A DNA stretch of 64,000 nt from Metapseudomonas boanensis. Its GTDB lineage: Bacteria > Pseudomonadota > Gammaproteobacteria > Pseudomonadales > Pseudomonadaceae. Below, one piece after another: positions 7,305-17,781 of this stretch. Both the position numbers and the translations under genes were made by a program. Location: NCBI RefSeq assembly GCF_018704125.1, contig NZ_JAGTIS010000007.1:124001-188000 (forward strand). Reading direction: 5' to 3'. Positions within the stretch are counted from its first letter, which is position 1; every line of letters starts with the position of its first letter. The notes beneath the pieces are model-generated. The model did no database searches. It was given only the letters and a program-made list of their open reading frames with translations, and had not been told where the DNA came from.

Positions 7305-7835
7305 TTATTGAAGAAGATGCGCGGCGACGGCCGCCAGATCGTCGAATACCAGGGTGCCGGCCGGCAGGGCCTTGGCCAGCGTGCGTTCACCCTTGCCGGT
7401 CTTTACCAGCACGGGCTGACAATCGACGGCTTGGGCGGCTTCCAGGTCACCACTGCTGTCGCCGACGAACCAGATGCCAGCAAGGTCCACGCCGTAGTGC
7501 TCGGCGATGCGCAGCAACATGCCAGGCCTGGGTTTTCGGCAATCGCAGCCATCATCAGGCCCGTGCGGGCAATGTACGATCAAGCCGACGTCGCCGCCCT
7601 GCTCCGCCACCAGCTCGCGCAGGCGTACATGCATGGTTTCCAGCGTCGACAGGTCGTAATAGCCGCGCGCCAGGCCTGACTGATTGGTGGCCACGGCCAC
7701 GGTCCAGCCTGCCTTGCTGAGGCGAGCGATGGCGTCGATCGAGGAGGGAATCGGGATCCACTCCTCGAGCGATTTTATGTACGCGTCGGAGTCAAGGTTG
7801 ATGACGCCGTCGCGGTCGAGAATCACAAGTTTCAT
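7305..7835 (-). CDS. gmhB: D-glycero-beta-D-manno-heptose-1,7-bisphosphate 7-phosphatase
   Basis: Removes the C7 phosphate during ADP-heptose synthesis for the lipopolysaccharide inner core; cytoplasmic HAD-family enzyme. Visible motifs are the nucleophile block LDRDGVINLDSDAY at the N-terminus, TNQSG (motif II), the zinc-binding HCPHGPDDGCDC loop typical of GmhB, KPRPG and VGDSSGDLEAA. I chose the start at MKLVILDRDG (7835) rather than a start six codons upstream, because family members begin at this residue. 176 residues, normal length. It sits between glyS and plsC on the same strand. Confidence 0.92.
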   Translation of the reverse strand: MKLVILDRDGVINLDSDAYIKSLEEWIPIPSSIDAIARLSKAGWTVAVATNQSGLARGYYDLSTLETMHVRLRELVAEQGGDVGLIVHCPHGPDDGCDCRKPRPGMLLRIAEHYGVDLAGIWFVGDSSGDLEAAQAVDCQPVLVKTGKGERTLAKALPAGTLVFDDLAAVAAHLLQ

Positions 7836-7916
7836 GAACAACGCCTGAAGCACGAAGCTGGGAACCTGAAGCCCAGGTTGATCCTGGCTTCAAGGCTCCT
7901 GCTTCCGGCTTGCTGT

Positions 7917-9962
7917 TTAGCCCAGTACCGAAATGTCTGCTACGCCGAGGAACAACCCGCGCAGCTTGGCCAGCAGCGCATAGCGGTTGCTACGCACAGC
8001 TGCGTCTTCGGCATTGACCAGCACCGCTTCGAAGAAGCTATCCACTGGCTCACGCAGGCTGGCCAGCCGCTCCAGGGTTTCGCGATAGCTGCCGGCGACG
8101 GCGAGGGCCTGTTCGGCCTCGGCGACAGCCTTGGCCAAGGCCTGCTCGGCTGGTTCCTGCAGCAGGGCGCTATCGACGGCTGCCGGTACGCTGCCATCGG
8201 CCTTGCTCAGCAGATTCGAGACACGCTTGTTGGCAGCGGCCAGGGCAGCGGCTTCAGCCAGCGCGCGGAAGGCTTGAACGGCCTGGACGCGTTGGTCGAA
8301 GTCGAGTGCCGAAACCGGCTGCACCGCGCGGACGGCCAGGTAAACGGCCACATCGACACCTTCGTCTTCGTAACGCGCGCGCAGGCGGTCGAAGACGAAT
8401 TCCAGCACCTGGTCGGCCAAGCCTTCGGCTTTCACTTTCGCCCCGTAGAGGTCGACGGCAAAGGCGACGGCAGCCGCCAAGTCGAGGCCCAGTTGCTTCT
8501 CGATCAGGATGCGCAGAACGCCAAGAGCCTGACGACGCAGGGCAAACGGGTCCTTGCTGCCGGTCGGCAGCATGCCGATGCCGAAGATGCCCACCAGGGT
8601 GTCCAGCTTGTCAGCCACGGCCACTGCAGCACCGGTGAGAGTTTGCGGCAGTTCGGCGCCGGCGCCGCGAGGCATGTACTGCTCGTTCAGCGCGTGGGCG
8701 ACGTCTTCCGGCTCACCGTCGTTGAGGGCGTAGTAGTAGCCGGCGATGCCCTGCATCTCGGGGAACTCACCGACCATTTCGGTGGCCAGGTCGCACTTGG
8801 CGAGGAGACCGGCGCGTGCGGCGCGGATCGGATCGGCGCCGATCTGCTCGGCGACGAAACCGGCGAGGCGGGATACGCGCTCGGCCTTTTCATAGACAGT
8901 GCCGAGCTGGGCCTGGAATACCACATTCTTCAGACGCTCGTTGAAGCTTTCCAGCTTCTGCTTCTTGTCCTGTTTGAAGAAGAATTCGGCGTCGGTCAGG
9001 CGCGGGCGCACGACCTTCTCGTTACCCGAGATAATCTGCATCGAGTCCTTGCTTTCCACGTTGGCCACGGTGATGAAGCGCGGCAGCAGCTTGCCCTGGG
9101 CATCCAGCAGGCAGAAGTATTTCTGGTTGTCCTGCATGGTGGAGATCAGCGCTTCTTGCGGCACGGCGAGGAAACGCTCCTCGAACGAGCACACCAGCGG
9201 AACCGGCCATTCGACCAGCGCGGTTACTTCGTCCAGCAGGTCGGCCGGAACCACGGCAGTGCCTTTTTGCTCGGCAGCGAGTTCGGCCACACGCTTGGCG
9301 ATGATCTCGCGACGCTCGGCGAAGTCGGCCAGCACATGGGCTGCGCGGAGGTCTTCCAGGTAGGTTGAGGGCTTGCTGATACGGATGTTGTCCGGGTTGT
9401 GGAAACGGTGACCACGGGATTCGCGACCGGCCTTCTGGGCAAGGATTACGCAGTCGACGACTTCTTCGCCGAACAGCATCACCAGCCACTGGGTTGGACG
9501 CACGAATTCTTCGCGGCGGGCTGCCCAGCGCATGCGCTTCGGAATCGGCAGGGCCGCGAGGGAGGATTCGACGATGCCGGGCAGCAGGCCAGCGGCCGGC
9601 TGGCCTGGAATGCTCTGGCTGAACTTCAGCTTCGGACCGCTCTTGTCGATCAGCTCCAGGTCCACGCCGCACTTGCGGGCGAAGCCGAGGGCGGCCTGGG
9701 TCGGCTTGCCTTCGGCATCGAAGGCGGCTTGCACCGGCGGGCCATCGAGGTTGACGCTGCGGTCGGGCTGCTGGGTGGCCAGCTGCTCAATGAGCACCGC
9801 GAGGCGGCGCGGCGCGGCATACACCTGGGCCTTGGTATAGCCCAGGCCGGCGCTTTTCAGGCCTTGCTCGATGCCGGCCAGGAAGGCGTCACCGAGGGAT
9901 TTGAGGGCCTTTGGTGGCAGCTCTTCGGTGCCCAGCTCTACCAGAAAATCTTGTGCACTCAT
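7917..9962 (-). CDS. glyS: Glycyl-tRNA synthetase beta subunit
   Basis: Beta chain of the heterotetrameric bacterial glycyl-tRNA synthetase, which attaches glycine to tRNA-Gly; the beta chain binds the tRNA. At 681 residues it is full length, starting [20 protein letters not shown], the conserved N-terminal signature, and ending in the anticodon-binding (DALR-like) helical domain. Its ATG overlaps the glyQ stop codon by four bases, so it is translationally coupled to glyQ. A GAAGCC...GGCTTC inverted repeat just after the stop (about 7868-7895) could be its terminator. Confidence 0.96.
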   Translation of the reverse strand: MSAQDFLVELGTEELPPKALKSLGDAFLAGIEQGLKSAGLGYTKAQVYAAPRRLAVLIEQLATQQPDRSVNLDGPPVQAAFDAEGKPTQAALGFARKCGVDLELIDKSGPKLKFSQSIPGQPAAGLLPGIVESSLAALPIPKRMRWAARREEFVRPTQWLVMLFGEEVVDCVILAQKAGRESRGHRFHNPDNIRISKPSTYLEDLRAAHVLADFAERREIIAKRVAELAAEQKGTAVVPADLLDEVTALVEWPVPLVCSFEERFLAVPQEALISTMQDNQKYFCLLDAQGKLLPRFITVANVESKDSMQIISGNEKVVRPRLTDAEFFFKQDKKQKLESFNERLKNVVFQAQLGTVYEKAERVSRLAGFVAEQIGADPIRAARAGLLAKCDLATEMVGEFPEMQGIAGYYYALNDGEPEDVAHALNEQYMPRGAGAELPQTLTGAAVAVADKLDTLVGIFGIGMLPTGSKDPFALRRQALGVLRILIEKQLGLDLAAAVAFAVDLYGAKVKAEGLADQVLEFVFDRLRARYEDEGVDVAVYLAVRAVQPVSALDFDQRVQAVQAFRALAEAAALAAANKRVSNLLSKADGSVPAAVDSALLQEPAEQALAKAVAEAEQALAVAGSYRETLERLASLREPVDSFFEAVLVNAEDAAVRSNRYALLAKLRGLFLGVADISVLG

Positions 9963-10906
9963 TCTGCCGCCTCCAGCTTGGCCAGTACTTCGTCACGCAG
10001 TTCGGGGGTGGCCATGGGGAAGCCGAGGCGCGCGCGCGCCTGCAGATAGCTCTGCGCCACGGCGCGGGCCAAGGTGCGTACGCGCAGGATGTAACGCTGG
10101 CGTTCGGTCACCGAAATGGCTCGGCGAGCATCCAGCAGGTTGAAGGTATGGGAGGCCTTGAGGACCATCTCGTAGGTCGGCAGCGGCAGCTGCAGTTCGA
10201 TCAGGCGGTTGGCCTCGCTCTCGTAGAAGTCGAAGAGCTCGAACAGCTTCGGCACATTGGCGTGCTCGAAGTTGAAGGTGGACTGCTCCACTTCGTTCTG
10301 GTGGAACACGTCGCCGTAGGTGACGGTGCCGAAGGGGCCGTCGGTCCAGATCAGGTCGTAGACCGAGTCAACGCCTTGCAGGTACATGGCCAGGCGCTCC
10401 AGGCCGTAGGTGATCTCGCCGGTGACCGGGTAGCACTCGATGCCGCCAACCTGCTGGAAGTAGGTGAACTGAGTCACTTCCATGCCGTTCAGCCAGATTT
10501 CCCAGCCCAGGCCCCAGGCGCCGAGGGTCGGTGATTCCCAGTTGTCTTCGACGAAGCGGATGTCATGCACCAGCGGGTCGATGCCGATGGCCTTCAGCGA
10601 GCCGAGGTAAAGCTCCTGGAAGTTTTCCGGGTTCGGCTTCAGGACTACCTGGAACTGGTAGTAATGCTGCAGGCGGTTGGGGTTCTCGCCGTAGCGGCCG
10701 TCGGTCGGACGGCGGGAGGGCTGCACGTAGGCAGCGTTCCAGGTTTCCGGGCCGATGGCGCGGAGGAAGGTGGCGGTGTGGAAAGTACCGGCGCCCACTT
10801 CCATGTCGTAGGGCTGGAGCACCACACAGCCCTGCTCGGCCCAGTACTGCTGCAGGGCGAGGATCAGGTCTTGGAAGGTGCGCACGGCGGGCGTAGTCTG
10901 GCTCAC
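9959..10906 (-). CDS. glyQ: Glycyl-tRNA synthetase alpha subunit
   Basis: Catalytic alpha chain (class II aminoacyl-tRNA synthetase) that forms glycyl-adenylate and pairs with GlyS. I chose the GTG at 10906 ([19 protein letters not shown]) because it follows a good AGGTGA ribosome-binding sequence and gives 315 residues, the family length; a longer frame reaching 11038 would overlap the divergent tag promoter. Conserved blocks include [37 protein letters not shown] and [19 protein letters not shown]. First gene of the glyQ-glyS pair and divergent from tag. Confidence 0.96.
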   Translation of the reverse strand: MSQTTPAVRTFQDLILALQQYWAEQGCVVLQPYDMEVGAGTFHTATFLRAIGPETWNAAYVQPSRRPTDGRYGENPNRLQHYYQFQVVLKPNPENFQELYLGSLKAIGIDPLVHDIRFVEDNWESPTLGAWGLGWEIWLNGMEVTQFTYFQQVGGIECYPVTGEITYGLERLAMYLQGVDSVYDLIWTDGPFGTVTYGDVFHQNEVEQSTFNFEHANVPKLFELFDFYESEANRLIELQLPLPTYEMVLKASHTFNLLDARRAISVTERQRYILRVRTLARAVAQSYLQARARLGFPMATPELRDEVLAKLEAAE

Positions 10907-10987
10907 GAAATTCACCTGTGCTGGGTCTTCAACTGAAAAGGCGGGAGTATACCCGATCCACCCGGCCGCAACCGCATGGAAAGCCTT

Positions 10988-11539
10988 ATGCCACGCTGCT
11001 TCTGGTGCAATGACGACCCCCTCTACATCGACTACCACGACACCGAGTGGGGGGTGCCGCTGTGTGAGCCGGCGGCGCTTTTCGAGCTGCTCCTGCTGGA
11101 GGGTTTCCAGGCCGGGCTTTCTTGGATCACCGTGCTGAAGAAACGCGAGCGTTATCGTGAAGTCATGTTCGGCTTCGATGTCCAGCGCCTGGCTGCTCTG
11201 GCGGACGAGGAAATCGAAATGCTGATGCAGGACCCCGGCATCATCCGCAACCGCCTCAAGCTCAAGGCCGCACGGCAGAATGCTCAGGCCTGGTTGCGCC
11301 TGGACGATCCGGTGGCGCTGCTCTGGTCATTCGTCGGCGGGCGACCCAGGGTCAACCACTTCCAGGGCCGCGGCGAGGTGCCGGCAGTGACCCCGGAAGC
11401 CGAGGCCATGAGCCGTACACTGAAAAAGGCCGGCTTCACCTTCGTCGGCCCGACCATCTGTTACGCCTTCATGCAGGCGTCCGGCATGGTGATGGACCAC
11501 ACCACAGATTGCGACCGCTACCGCGAACTGGCCCATTGA
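10988..11539 (+). CDS. tag: DNA-3-methyladenine glycosylase I
   Basis: Excises 3-methyladenine from alkylated DNA to start base-excision repair. The 183-residue protein begins [22 protein letters not shown], with the Cys and His residues of the Tag zinc site at the N-terminus and the catalytic-pocket Glu/Tyr/Trp residues in HDTEWG and the following helices. The helix-hairpin-helix core and the C-terminal [18 protein letters not shown] block are intact. The ATG at 10988 matches the family start better than the in-frame ATG at 10976 and has GGAAAG six bases upstream. Divergent from glyQ. Confidence 0.93.
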   Translation: MPRCFWCNDDPLYIDYHDTEWGVPLCEPAALFELLLLEGFQAGLSWITVLKKRERYREVMFGFDVQRLAALADEEIEMLMQDPGIIRNRLKLKAARQNAQAWLRLDDPVALLWSFVGGRPRVNHFQGRGEVPAVTPEAEAMSRTLKKAGFTFVGPTICYAFMQASGMVMDHTTDCDRYRELAH

Positions 11540-11599
11540 GGCGGCATTCCCTTGGCTGGGACGCTAGAATGCGCACTTTCTGATCTCCTGGAGTTGCCT

Positions 11600-12487
11600 G
11601 TGGAAAAGCTGAAAGGCGCGCTAGTGGTTGGCTTCCTGCGCCTCTTTGCCCTCCTGCCGTGGCGGGCCGTGCAAGCGGTGGGGGCGGCGATTGGCTGGCT
11701 GATGTGGAAACTGCCGAATCGTTCCCGCGACGTGGTACGGATCAATCTGTCCAAATGCTTCCCCGAACTGTCGCCGGCCGAGCTGGAGCAGCGTGTGGGG
11801 CAGAGCCTCAAGGATATTGGCAAGACCCTCACCGAAAGCGCCTGCGCCTGGATCTGGCCGGCGGAGAAGTCCATCGGCCTGGTCCACGAAGTTGAAGGCC
11901 TGGAGGTGCTGCACGAGGCGCTCGCCAGTGGCAAGGGCGTGGTCGGCATCACCAGCCACCTGGGTAATTGGGAGGTGCTCAATCACTTCTACTGCGCCCA
12001 GTGCAAACCCATCATCTTCTACCGCCCGCCAAAGCTGAAGGCGGTGGACGAGCTGCTGCAGAAGCAGCGTGTTCAGTTGGGCAACCGTGTGGCGCCGTCG
12101 ACCAAGGAAGGCATCCTCAGCGTCATAAAGGAAGTGCGTAAGGGCGGCGCGGTGGGTATCCCGGCCGACCCGGAGCCGAGCCTTTCTGCGGGCCTGTTCG
12201 TACCTTTCCTCGGTACCCGCGCGCTGACCAGCAAGTTCGTGCCGGGCATGCTCGCCGGGGGCAAAGCTCGTGGTGTCTTCCTACATGCCCTGCGTCTGCC
12301 CGATGGTTCGGGCTTCAAGGTGATCCTGGAAGCGGCGCCGGAAGCCATGTACAGCGAAGACATCGAAGAAGCGGTGGCGGCCATGAGCGGGGTGGTCGAG
12401 AAGTACGTGCGGGCTTACCCGACCCAGTACATGTGGAGCATGAAACGCTTCAAGAAACGCCCCGAGGGCGAGAAGAAGTGGTACTGA
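11600..12487 (+). CDS. htrB: Lipid A late acyltransferase (HtrB/LpxL family)
   Basis: Adds a secondary lauroyl-type chain to lipid A at the inner face of the cytoplasmic membrane. The GTG at 11600 (VEKLKGALVVGFLRLFALLPW) lies after GGAG and gives 295 residues, the usual size; a longer frame from 11552 would start inside the spacer after tag. Features are an N-terminal membrane anchor, the SHLGNWE catalytic motif (H-x4-E) near residue 118, and a C-terminal YMWSMKRFKKRP block typical of the family. P. aeruginosa has two HtrB homologues, and this one has the genomic position of PA0011. A strong terminator follows at once. Confidence 0.93.
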   Translation: MEKLKGALVVGFLRLFALLPWRAVQAVGAAIGWLMWKLPNRSRDVVRINLSKCFPELSPAELEQRVGQSLKDIGKTLTESACAWIWPAEKSIGLVHEVEGLEVLHEALASGKGVVGITSHLGNWEVLNHFYCAQCKPIIFYRPPKLKAVDELLQKQRVQLGNRVAPSTKEGILSVIKEVRKGGAVGIPADPEPSLSAGLFVPFLGTRALTSKFVPGMLAGGKARGVFLHALRLPDGSGFKVILEAAPEAMYSEDIEEAVAAMSGVVEKYVRAYPTQYMWSMKRFKKRPEGEKKWY

Positions 12488-12490
12488 ACG

Positions 12491-12514
12491 AAGGCGCCGG
12501 AAGGCGCCTTTTTC
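12491..12514 (+). terminator. Terminator after htrB
   Basis: Stem AAGGCGCC/GGCGCCTT with a GGAA tetraloop followed by TTTTT, four bases after the htrB stop codon. Classic Rho-independent terminator. Confidence 0.9.
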
Positions 12515-12610
12515 ATGTTTGAAAGTTGGGTTGGAGACTTTGTCGCTTCGAATTCATTCGAAAAGCAGGTCAACGGTCTGCCCTGGGAGGTCCTGGGGAG
12601 TTTGGGCATC

Positions 12611-12650
12611 CCTCACCCCAACCCCTCTCCCGGTGGGAGAGGGGCGAGCC
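12611..12650. repeat. GC-rich palindromic repeat (CCCTCTCCC type)
   Basis: Contains CCCTCACCCCAACCCCTCTC followed by CCGGTGGGAGAGGGG, a stem of CCCCTCTCCC/GGGAGAGGGG. Related copies are at 31362-31396 (upstream of trpB) and 55573-55753. It is a dispersed intergenic repeat with no coding content. Confidence 0.6.
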
Positions 12651-12718
12651 GCCCTTGTGCGATTCGACGATAAGCCGTATTAACGCAGCACCGAATCAGC
12701 TCAGGATGGCGCGATCCC

Positions 12719-12988
12719 ATGGCGAACCAGCGACAATTTCCCCGAACTCCGATGAAATGCAGGATCAAGATCAGCCATCCGAGCTTCGGTGAGCTGCTGG
12801 CCCAGACCCGCGATCTGTCGGATGGCGGAGTTTATGTGCGGCATCCAGACCTGGCCAAACTGCCGGTCGGATCCATTGTCAGCGGTCAAGTGCAGGACCT
12901 GCCCATCGAAGCACCGGTATTGCAGATGGAAGTCACGCGAGTTGATGCCGAAGGCGCAGGCCTGCGCTTTCTGGAGCACAGCGCCTAG
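12719..12988 (+). CDS. PilZ-domain c-di-GMP-binding protein
   Basis: An 89-residue stand-alone PilZ domain, probably a cyclic-di-GMP receptor. Both halves of the binding signature are present: the Q-R-x-x-x-R loop in QRQFPRTP at residues 4-11, and D-L-S-D-G-G (D/N-x-S-x-x-G) near 36-41. It has no output domain, so it would act by binding a partner protein or as an adaptor. Its position after htrB corresponds to the PilZ gene PA0012 in P. aeruginosa. Start ATG at 12719, directly after a GC-rich repeat; the ribosome-binding site is weak. Confidence 0.88.
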   Translation: MANQRQFPRTPMKCRIKISHPSFGELLAQTRDLSDGGVYVRHPDLAKLPVGSIVSGQVQDLPIEAPVLQMEVTRVDAEGAGLRFLEHSA

Positions 12989-13022
12989 CTCGGTTTGCTG
13001 TCAGCTCCTGCGAGCTGGAGTC

Positions 13023-13089
13023 GTAGGAGCGAGCTTGCTCGTCGGATGTGAGCCGTGCCCAGCTCTTCGCCAGCAAGCTGGCTCCTACA
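13023..13089. repeat. REPIN (inverted REP pair)
   Basis: GTAGGAGCGAGCTTGCTCG at 13023 is inverted as CAGCAAGCTGGCTCCTAC ending near 13088. This is the standard Pseudomonas REP doublet between the pilZ gene and the TPR gene. The copies differ slightly, which indicates an older insertion. Confidence 0.85.
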
Positions 13090-13106
13090 GGGAGATGCAA
13101 TGCCAT

Positions 13107-13421
13107 TCAGTGCTGTTGGCGGTCCAGCCGCTTGAGGAACACCGTCATCTCCTTCTCCGCCTGCTTGTCGCCGTGGGCGCGGGCGGCCTCCAGGCCCTGC
13201 GTCCATGCCTCGCGGGCGGAGTCATGTTCACCCTGGATTTCCAGGGCCTTGCCGAGCAGTTTCCACGCAGCGGAGTACTTCGGGTCCTGCTCCACGCAGC
13301 GGCGCAGATGCTCCACGGCCAGGGCGGCGTTGCCCTGGTCGAGGTACCCCTTGCCGAGGCCGAAACGCAAGAGGGCATTGTCCACGCCCTTGGCCAGCAT
13401 CTTTTCCAGTCCTTCGAGCAT
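13107..13421 (-). CDS. TPR-repeat protein
   Basis: A 104-residue protein made almost entirely of about two and a half tetratricopeptide repeats (residues about 17-90: ALLRFGLGKGYLDQGNAALA, EDPKYSAAWKLLGKALEIQ-type helices). No signal peptide, so it should be a cytoplasmic scaffold or adaptor. It follows trkA on the same strand by about 10 bp and so belongs to the def-fmt-rsmB-trkA transcription unit. A similar small TPR gene lies beside trkA in other pseudomonads. The partner is unknown. Confidence 0.8.
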   Translation of the reverse strand: MLEGLEKMLAKGVDNALLRFGLGKGYLDQGNAALAVEHLRRCVEQDPKYSAAWKLLGKALEIQGEHDSAREAWTQGLEAARAHGDKQAEKEMTVFLKRLDRQQH

Positions 13422-13431
13422 GCTCGTTGCC

Positions 13432-14805
13432 TCAGAAGAAGGTCAGGCCGACCTGGAACAGGCGCTCAGCATCGCGGATGTACTTCTTGTCCACAAGGAA
13501 CAGGATCACGTGGTCGCCGGACTCGATCACCGTATCGTCGTGGGCGATCAGCACTTCCTCGTCGCGGATGATGGCGCCGATGGTGGTGCCCGGCGGCAGG
13601 GCGATGTCCTCGATCATCTTGCCCACCACCTTGCTCGACTTCGCGTCACCGTGAGCGATGGCTTCGATGGCCTCGGCCGCACCGCGGCGCAGGGAGTGGA
13701 CACTGACGATGTCGCCGCGGCGCACGTGGGTCAGCAGGGTGCCGATGGTGGCCAGCTGCGGGCTGATGGCGATGTCGATGTCGCCGCCCTGCACCAGGTC
13801 CACATAGGCCGGGTTGTTGATGATGGTCATCACCTTGCGCGCGCCCAGGCGCTTGGCCAGCAGCGAGGACATGATGTTGGCCTCGTCGTCGTTGGTCAGG
13901 GCGAGGAAGATGTCCGCGTCATTGATGTTCTCCTCCACCAGCAGGTCGCGGTCGGAGGCGCTACCCTGAAGGACGACGGTGCTGTCCAGGGTCTCCGAGA
14001 GGTGCCGGCAGCGCACCGGGTTCATCTCGATTATCTTCACCTGGTAGCGGCTTTCGATAGCCTCGGCCAGGCGTTCGCCGATATGGCCACCGCCGGCGAT
14101 GACCACGCGCTTGTAGCTGTCTTCCAGGCGGCGCAGTTCGCTCATCACCGCACGGATGTGAGCCTTGGCGGCGATGAAGAATACCTCGTCATCGGCCTCG
14201 ATCACGGTATCGCCCTTGGGCAGGATCGGCCGGTTGCGACGGAAGATAGCTGCCACGCGGGTGTCCACGTTCGGCATGTGCTCGCGGATCTGGCGTAGCT
14301 CCTGACCCACTAGCGGGCCGCCGTAATAGGCCTTGACGCCCACCAACTGGGCCTTGCCCTCGGCGAAGTCGATCACCTGCAGGGCGCCGGGGTATTCGAT
14401 CAGGCGCTTGATGTAGTTGGTGACCACCTGCTCCGGGCTAATCAGTACATCCACCGGAATCGCGTCGTTGTCAAAGAGGCCGGCGCGGGTCAGGTAGGCA
14501 GCCTCACGCACGCGAGCAATTCGCGTCGGGGTGTGGAACAGGGTGTAGGCCACCTGGCAGGCGACCATGTTCACTTCGTCGCTGTTGGTCACCGCCACCA
14601 GCATGTCGGCGTCATCGGCGCCTGCCTGGCGTAGCACAGTCGGGAACGATCCTTTGCCCTGGACCGTACGGATGTCCAGGCGATCGCCGAGGTCGCGCAG
14701 GCGGTCGCTGTCGGTGTCGACGACGGTGATGTCGTTGGCCTCGCCCGAGAGGTGTTCTGCCAGCGTGCCGCCTACCTGGCCAGCTCCGAGAATGATGATC
14801 TTCAC
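13432..14805 (-). CDS. trkA: Trk potassium-uptake peripheral protein TrkA
   Basis: Cytoplasmic NAD-binding regulator that binds the TrkH/TrkG potassium channel and is needed for its activity. The 457-residue protein has two tandem RCK modules: Rossmann motifs [16 protein letters not shown] at residues 3-18 and [17 protein letters not shown] near 233, each followed by a TrkA_C domain (the second ends in [20 protein letters not shown]). This doubled form is typical of gammaproteobacterial TrkA. It lies 11 bp after rsmB, the same neighbour order as in E. coli (def-fmt-rsmB-trkA). Confidence 0.96.
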   Translation of the reverse strand: MKIIILGAGQVGGTLAEHLSGEANDITVVDTDSDRLRDLGDRLDIRTVQGKGSFPTVLRQAGADDADMLVAVTNSDEVNMVACQVAYTLFHTPTRIARVREAAYLTRAGLFDNDAIPVDVLISPEQVVTNYIKRLIEYPGALQVIDFAEGKAQLVGVKAYYGGPLVGQELRQIREHMPNVDTRVAAIFRRNRPILPKGDTVIEADDEVFFIAAKAHIRAVMSELRRLEDSYKRVVIAGGGHIGERLAEAIESRYQVKIIEMNPVRCRHLSETLDSTVVLQGSASDRDLLVEENINDADIFLALTNDDEANIMSSLLAKRLGARKVMTIINNPAYVDLVQGGDIDIAISPQLATIGTLLTHVRRGDIVSVHSLRRGAAEAIEAIAHGDAKSSKVVGKMIEDIALPPGTTIGAIIRDEEVLIAHDDTVIESGDHVILFLVDKKYIRDAERLFQVGLTFF

Positions 14806-14816
14806 AGCGTGCTCCG

Positions 14817-16130
14817 TTAGCCGCGGGGGGAGGCGGCGATCTTGATCAGCTTGGCATAGTAGAAACCGTCATGACCGTTTTCCTGCGCCAGCAGTTGGCG
14901 GCCATGGGGTTGTTTCAATCCGTAGGGACCGTGGACGTCGAGCTCGCGGGCGCCGGGGGTGCGGGCGAGGAAGGCGGCGATGTTGTCGCTGTTCTCCTGC
15001 GGCAACGTCGAGCAGGTCGCATAGACCAGCACACCACCCACATCTAGGGTCGGCCAGAGTGCATCGAGAAGCTCGCTCTGCAATTGTGCGAGTGCGGGGA
15101 TGTCCTCGGCCTTGCGGGTCAGCTTGATGTCCGGATGCCGGCGGATCACGCCGGTGGCCGAACAGGGGGCATCGAGCAGGATGCGCTGGAACGGCTTGCC
15201 GTCCCACCAGGCGCCGGTATTGCGGCCATCGGCGGCGATCAGGGTGGCCTGTAGCTGCAACCGCGCCAAGTTCTCGCGCACGCGCGCAAGGCGGGTTTCT
15301 TCCAGATCGACAGCCACCACTTCGGCGAGGCGGGGTTCGGCCTCCAGCAGGTGACAGGTCTTGCCCCCGGGGGCGCAGCAGGCGTCCAGCACGCGTTGGC
15401 CGGGGGCGAGTTCCAGGAGGTCGGCGGCCAATTGCGCGGCCTCGTCCTGCACGCTGACCCGGCCTTCGGCGAAGCCGGGTAGGGTCTTCACGTCCTGCGC
15501 TTCCAGCAGGCGGATGCCGTCGCGGCTGAACGCGCAAGATTCGGCGGCGATGCCGACCTGCTGCAGTTCGGCAAGATATGCGTCGCGGCTGCCGTGACGG
15601 CGATTGACCCGCAAGATCAACGGCGGATGTGCGTTGTTCGCTGCGCAGACCGCTTCCCAGTGCTCCGGCCAGCTGGCCTTGAGCGCCTTCTGCAGCCAGC
15701 GAGGGTGTGCAGTACGGGCGGCCGGGTCGCGCTCCAGTTCCGCGAAGATCGTTTCACCCTGGCGCTGGGCGTTGCGCAGCACTGCATTGAGCAGGCCCTT
15801 GGCCCAGGGTTTCTTCAGCTTGTCGACACAGCCGACGGTTTCACCGATTGCAGCATGGGCCGGAATGCGGGTGTAGAACAGCTGATAAAGGCCGATGAGG
15901 AGGAGGGCCTCCACATCCTTGTCGGTAGCTTTGAACGGCTTCTGCAACAGACGCTCGGCCAACGCGGCAAGGCGTGGCTGCCAGCGTGCGGCGCCAAAAG
16001 CGAGGTCTTGCGCCAGGGCGCGGTCACGGGGCTCGACCTTGTCCAGCTGTGGCGGCAGGCTGCCGCCCAGCGAGGCCTTGCCATTGAGGACTGCGGCCAG
16101 GGCGCGGGCGGCGGCGAGTCGTGGGTTCAT
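14817..16130 (-). CDS. rsmB: 16S rRNA m5C967 methyltransferase RsmB
   Basis: Methylates cytosine 967 of 16S rRNA using S-adenosylmethionine. The 437 residues comprise an N-terminal NusB-like RNA-binding domain (about 1-140) and a C-terminal Rossmann methyltransferase. SAM motif [17 protein letters not shown] is near 250, the first catalytic cysteine block [10 protein letters not shown] near 322 and the second, [11 protein letters not shown], near 375. Its ATG overlaps the fmt stop, so translation is coupled to fmt. Length and motifs are normal. Confidence 0.95.
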   Translation of the reverse strand: MNPRLAAARALAAVLNGKASLGGSLPPQLDKVEPRDRALAQDLAFGAARWQPRLAALAERLLQKPFKATDKDVEALLLIGLYQLFYTRIPAHAAIGETVGCVDKLKKPWAKGLLNAVLRNAQRQGETIFAELERDPAARTAHPRWLQKALKASWPEHWEAVCAANNAHPPLILRVNRRHGSRDAYLAELQQVGIAAESCAFSRDGIRLLEAQDVKTLPGFAEGRVSVQDEAAQLAADLLELAPGQRVLDACCAPGGKTCHLLEAEPRLAEVVAVDLEETRLARVRENLARLQLQATLIAADGRNTGAWWDGKPFQRILLDAPCSATGVIRRHPDIKLTRKAEDIPALAQLQSELLDALWPTLDVGGVLVYATCSTLPQENSDNIAAFLARTPGARELDVHGPYGLKQPHGRQLLAQENGHDGFYYAKLIKIAASPRG

Positions 16131-17077
16131 GCCGAGGCGCCCAGCACGGTGCCCACAGCGAACTGTTCGCGGCGGCTGTTATAGAGGTCCGCGAAGTTCA
16201 ACGGCTTACCACCCGGCAGCTGCAGTCGGGTCAAGCGCAGGGCACCGTCGCCGCAGGCCACGGTCAGGCCGTCCTTGTTTGTTGCGAGGATTTTCCCCGG
16301 CTGGCCATTGCCCTCGCCCAGGGCGGCAGCCAGCACTTTGAGTGGTTCGCCGTTCAGCGTGCTGTGGCAGATCGGCCAGGGATTGAAGGCGCGCACCAGG
16401 CGTTCCAGCTCGTTGGCCGGACGAGTCCAGTCGAGTCGGGCTTCGTCCTTGTTCAGCTTGTGTGCATAGGTTGCCAGGGTATCGTCCTGGGCTTCCCCTT
16501 TGAGCGTGCCGGCGGCCAGGCCGTCGATGGCCTGCAGCACGGCCTGCGGGCCCAGCTGGGCCAGGCGGTCGTGGAGGCTACCGCCGGTGTCGGAGGCTGA
16601 GATCGGAGTAGTGACCTTGAGCAGCATCGGGCCAGTATCCAGCCCTGCTTCCATCTGCATCACGGTGACGCCACTCTCCGCATCACCCGCTTGTACTGCG
16701 CGCTGGATCGGCGCCGCACCGCGCCAGCGCGGCAGCAGAGAGGCATGGCTGTTGATGCAGCCCAGGCGCGGCATGTCCAGCACCACCTGAGGCAGGATCA
16801 GGCCGTAGGCCACCACCACCATCAGATCGGCACCTAGCGCCTTCAGCTCAGCCTGGGCGGCCGGGTCACGCAGCGTCGGGGGTTGCAGGACCGGGATACC
16901 GTGTTCCAGTGCGAGTTGCTTGACCGGGCTCGGCATCAGCTTCTGCCCACGGCCTGCCGGGCGGTCCGGCTGGGTGTAGACGGCAACGATCTGGTGGGGG
17001 GAATCCAACAGGGCTTTGAGGTGTTCGGCGGCGAACTCCGGGGTGCCGGCGAAGACGAGGCGCAATGCTTGGCTCAT
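16127..17077 (-). CDS. fmt: Methionyl-tRNA formyltransferase
   Basis: Formylates initiator Met-tRNA with 10-formyl-tetrahydrofolate, completing the initiation cycle with the deformylase encoded upstream. I chose the ATG at 17077 ([20 protein letters not shown]), giving 316 residues; an in-frame ATG 12 codons earlier lies in the def-fmt spacer hairpin region. Motifs include FAGTPEFA, the formyl-folate pocket [13 protein letters not shown] near 110, and the C-terminal OB-like domain. Second gene of the def-fmt-rsmB-trkA set. Confidence 0.95.
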   Translation of the reverse strand: MSQALRLVFAGTPEFAAEHLKALLDSPHQIVAVYTQPDRPAGRGQKLMPSPVKQLALEHGIPVLQPPTLRDPAAQAELKALGADLMVVVAYGLILPQVVLDMPRLGCINSHASLLPRWRGAAPIQRAVQAGDAESGVTVMQMEAGLDTGPMLLKVTTPISASDTGGSLHDRLAQLGPQAVLQAIDGLAAGTLKGEAQDDTLATYAHKLNKDEARLDWTRPANELERLVRAFNPWPICHSTLNGEPLKVLAAALGEGNGQPGKILATNKDGLTVACGDGALRLTRLQLPGGKPLNFADLYNSRREQFAVGTVLGASA

Positions 17078-17095
17078 GCGGGGCTCACTAAAAGA

Positions 17096-17119
17096 AAAGG
17101 CTTGCCGGGGCAAGCCTTT
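17096..17119 (-). terminator. Hairpin between def and fmt
   Basis: Stem AAAGGCTTG/CAAGCCTTT (17096-17104 with 17111-17119). Read on the minus strand it follows the def stop codon and is followed by TTTTCTTTT, so it can terminate def transcripts or partly attenuate expression of fmt. Confidence 0.7.
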
Positions 17120-17132
17120 GGAATCGGGGGAA

Positions 17133-17639
17133 TCAAGCCTGGAGGCGGTGCTGCTTTTCCAGCTTCTTCTTGATTCGGTCGCGCTTGAGCGACGACAGAT
17201 AGTCGACGAACAGTTTGCCGTTGAGGTGGTCGCACTCGTGCTGGATGCACACGGCGAGCAGGCCCTCGGCGATCAGCTCAAAAGGCTGGCCATCGCGGTC
17301 GATGGCTTTGATCCTGACCTTTTGTGGGCGGTCGACGTTTTCGTAGAAGCCCGGTACCGAGAGGCAGCCTTCCTGGTACTGGTCCATCTCCTCGGTGAGG
17401 GATTCGAACTCGGGATTGATGAACACCCGCGGCTCGGATTTGTCCTCGGAAAGGTCCATCACCACGACACGCTTATGCACATTGACCTGGGTTGCGGCGA
17501 GGCCGATGCCCGGTGCGGCGTACATGGTTTCGAACATGTCGTCGATCAGCTTGCGCACGGAATCGTCGACCACGTCCACCGGTTTGGCGATGGTGCGCAA
17601 TCGCGGATCGGGGAATTCGAGAATGTTCAGAATCGCCAT
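17133..17639 (-). CDS. def: Peptide deformylase
   Basis: Fe2+/Zn2+ metalloenzyme that removes the N-formyl group from new proteins. All three family motifs are intact in 168 residues: GIGLAATQ (about 45-52), EGCLS (about 89-93) and HECDHLNG (about 133-140), which supply the metal ligands and catalytic Glu. Starts [18 protein letters not shown]. It is the first gene of the def-fmt-rsmB-trkA group and is divergent from the LysM-protein gene. Confidence 0.97.
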   Translation of the reverse strand: MAILNILEFPDPRLRTIAKPVDVVDDSVRKLIDDMFETMYAAPGIGLAATQVNVHKRVVVMDLSEDKSEPRVFINPEFESLTEEMDQYQEGCLSVPGFYENVDRPQKVRIKAIDRDGQPFELIAEGLLAVCIQHECDHLNGKLFVDYLSSLKRDRIKKKLEKQHRLQA

Positions 17640-17781
17640 ATGCGTTTGTGATGCACTTGTAGAATAAAGTAAAAATCCGCTGCTAAGATGATGAGCAGCA
17701 TCGAAAAAGCGGCTGTAGAGCCCAGTTGGGGCGGCTTTCAGGGCTTTTCATGTGAATCAACATAATAAAGGGATTCACCGC

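Noticed and set aside
7878-9368. A 496-codon plus-strand frame opposite glyS
   Set aside because: Antisense shadow of glyS; Gln/His/Gly-rich composition and no recognisable domain.
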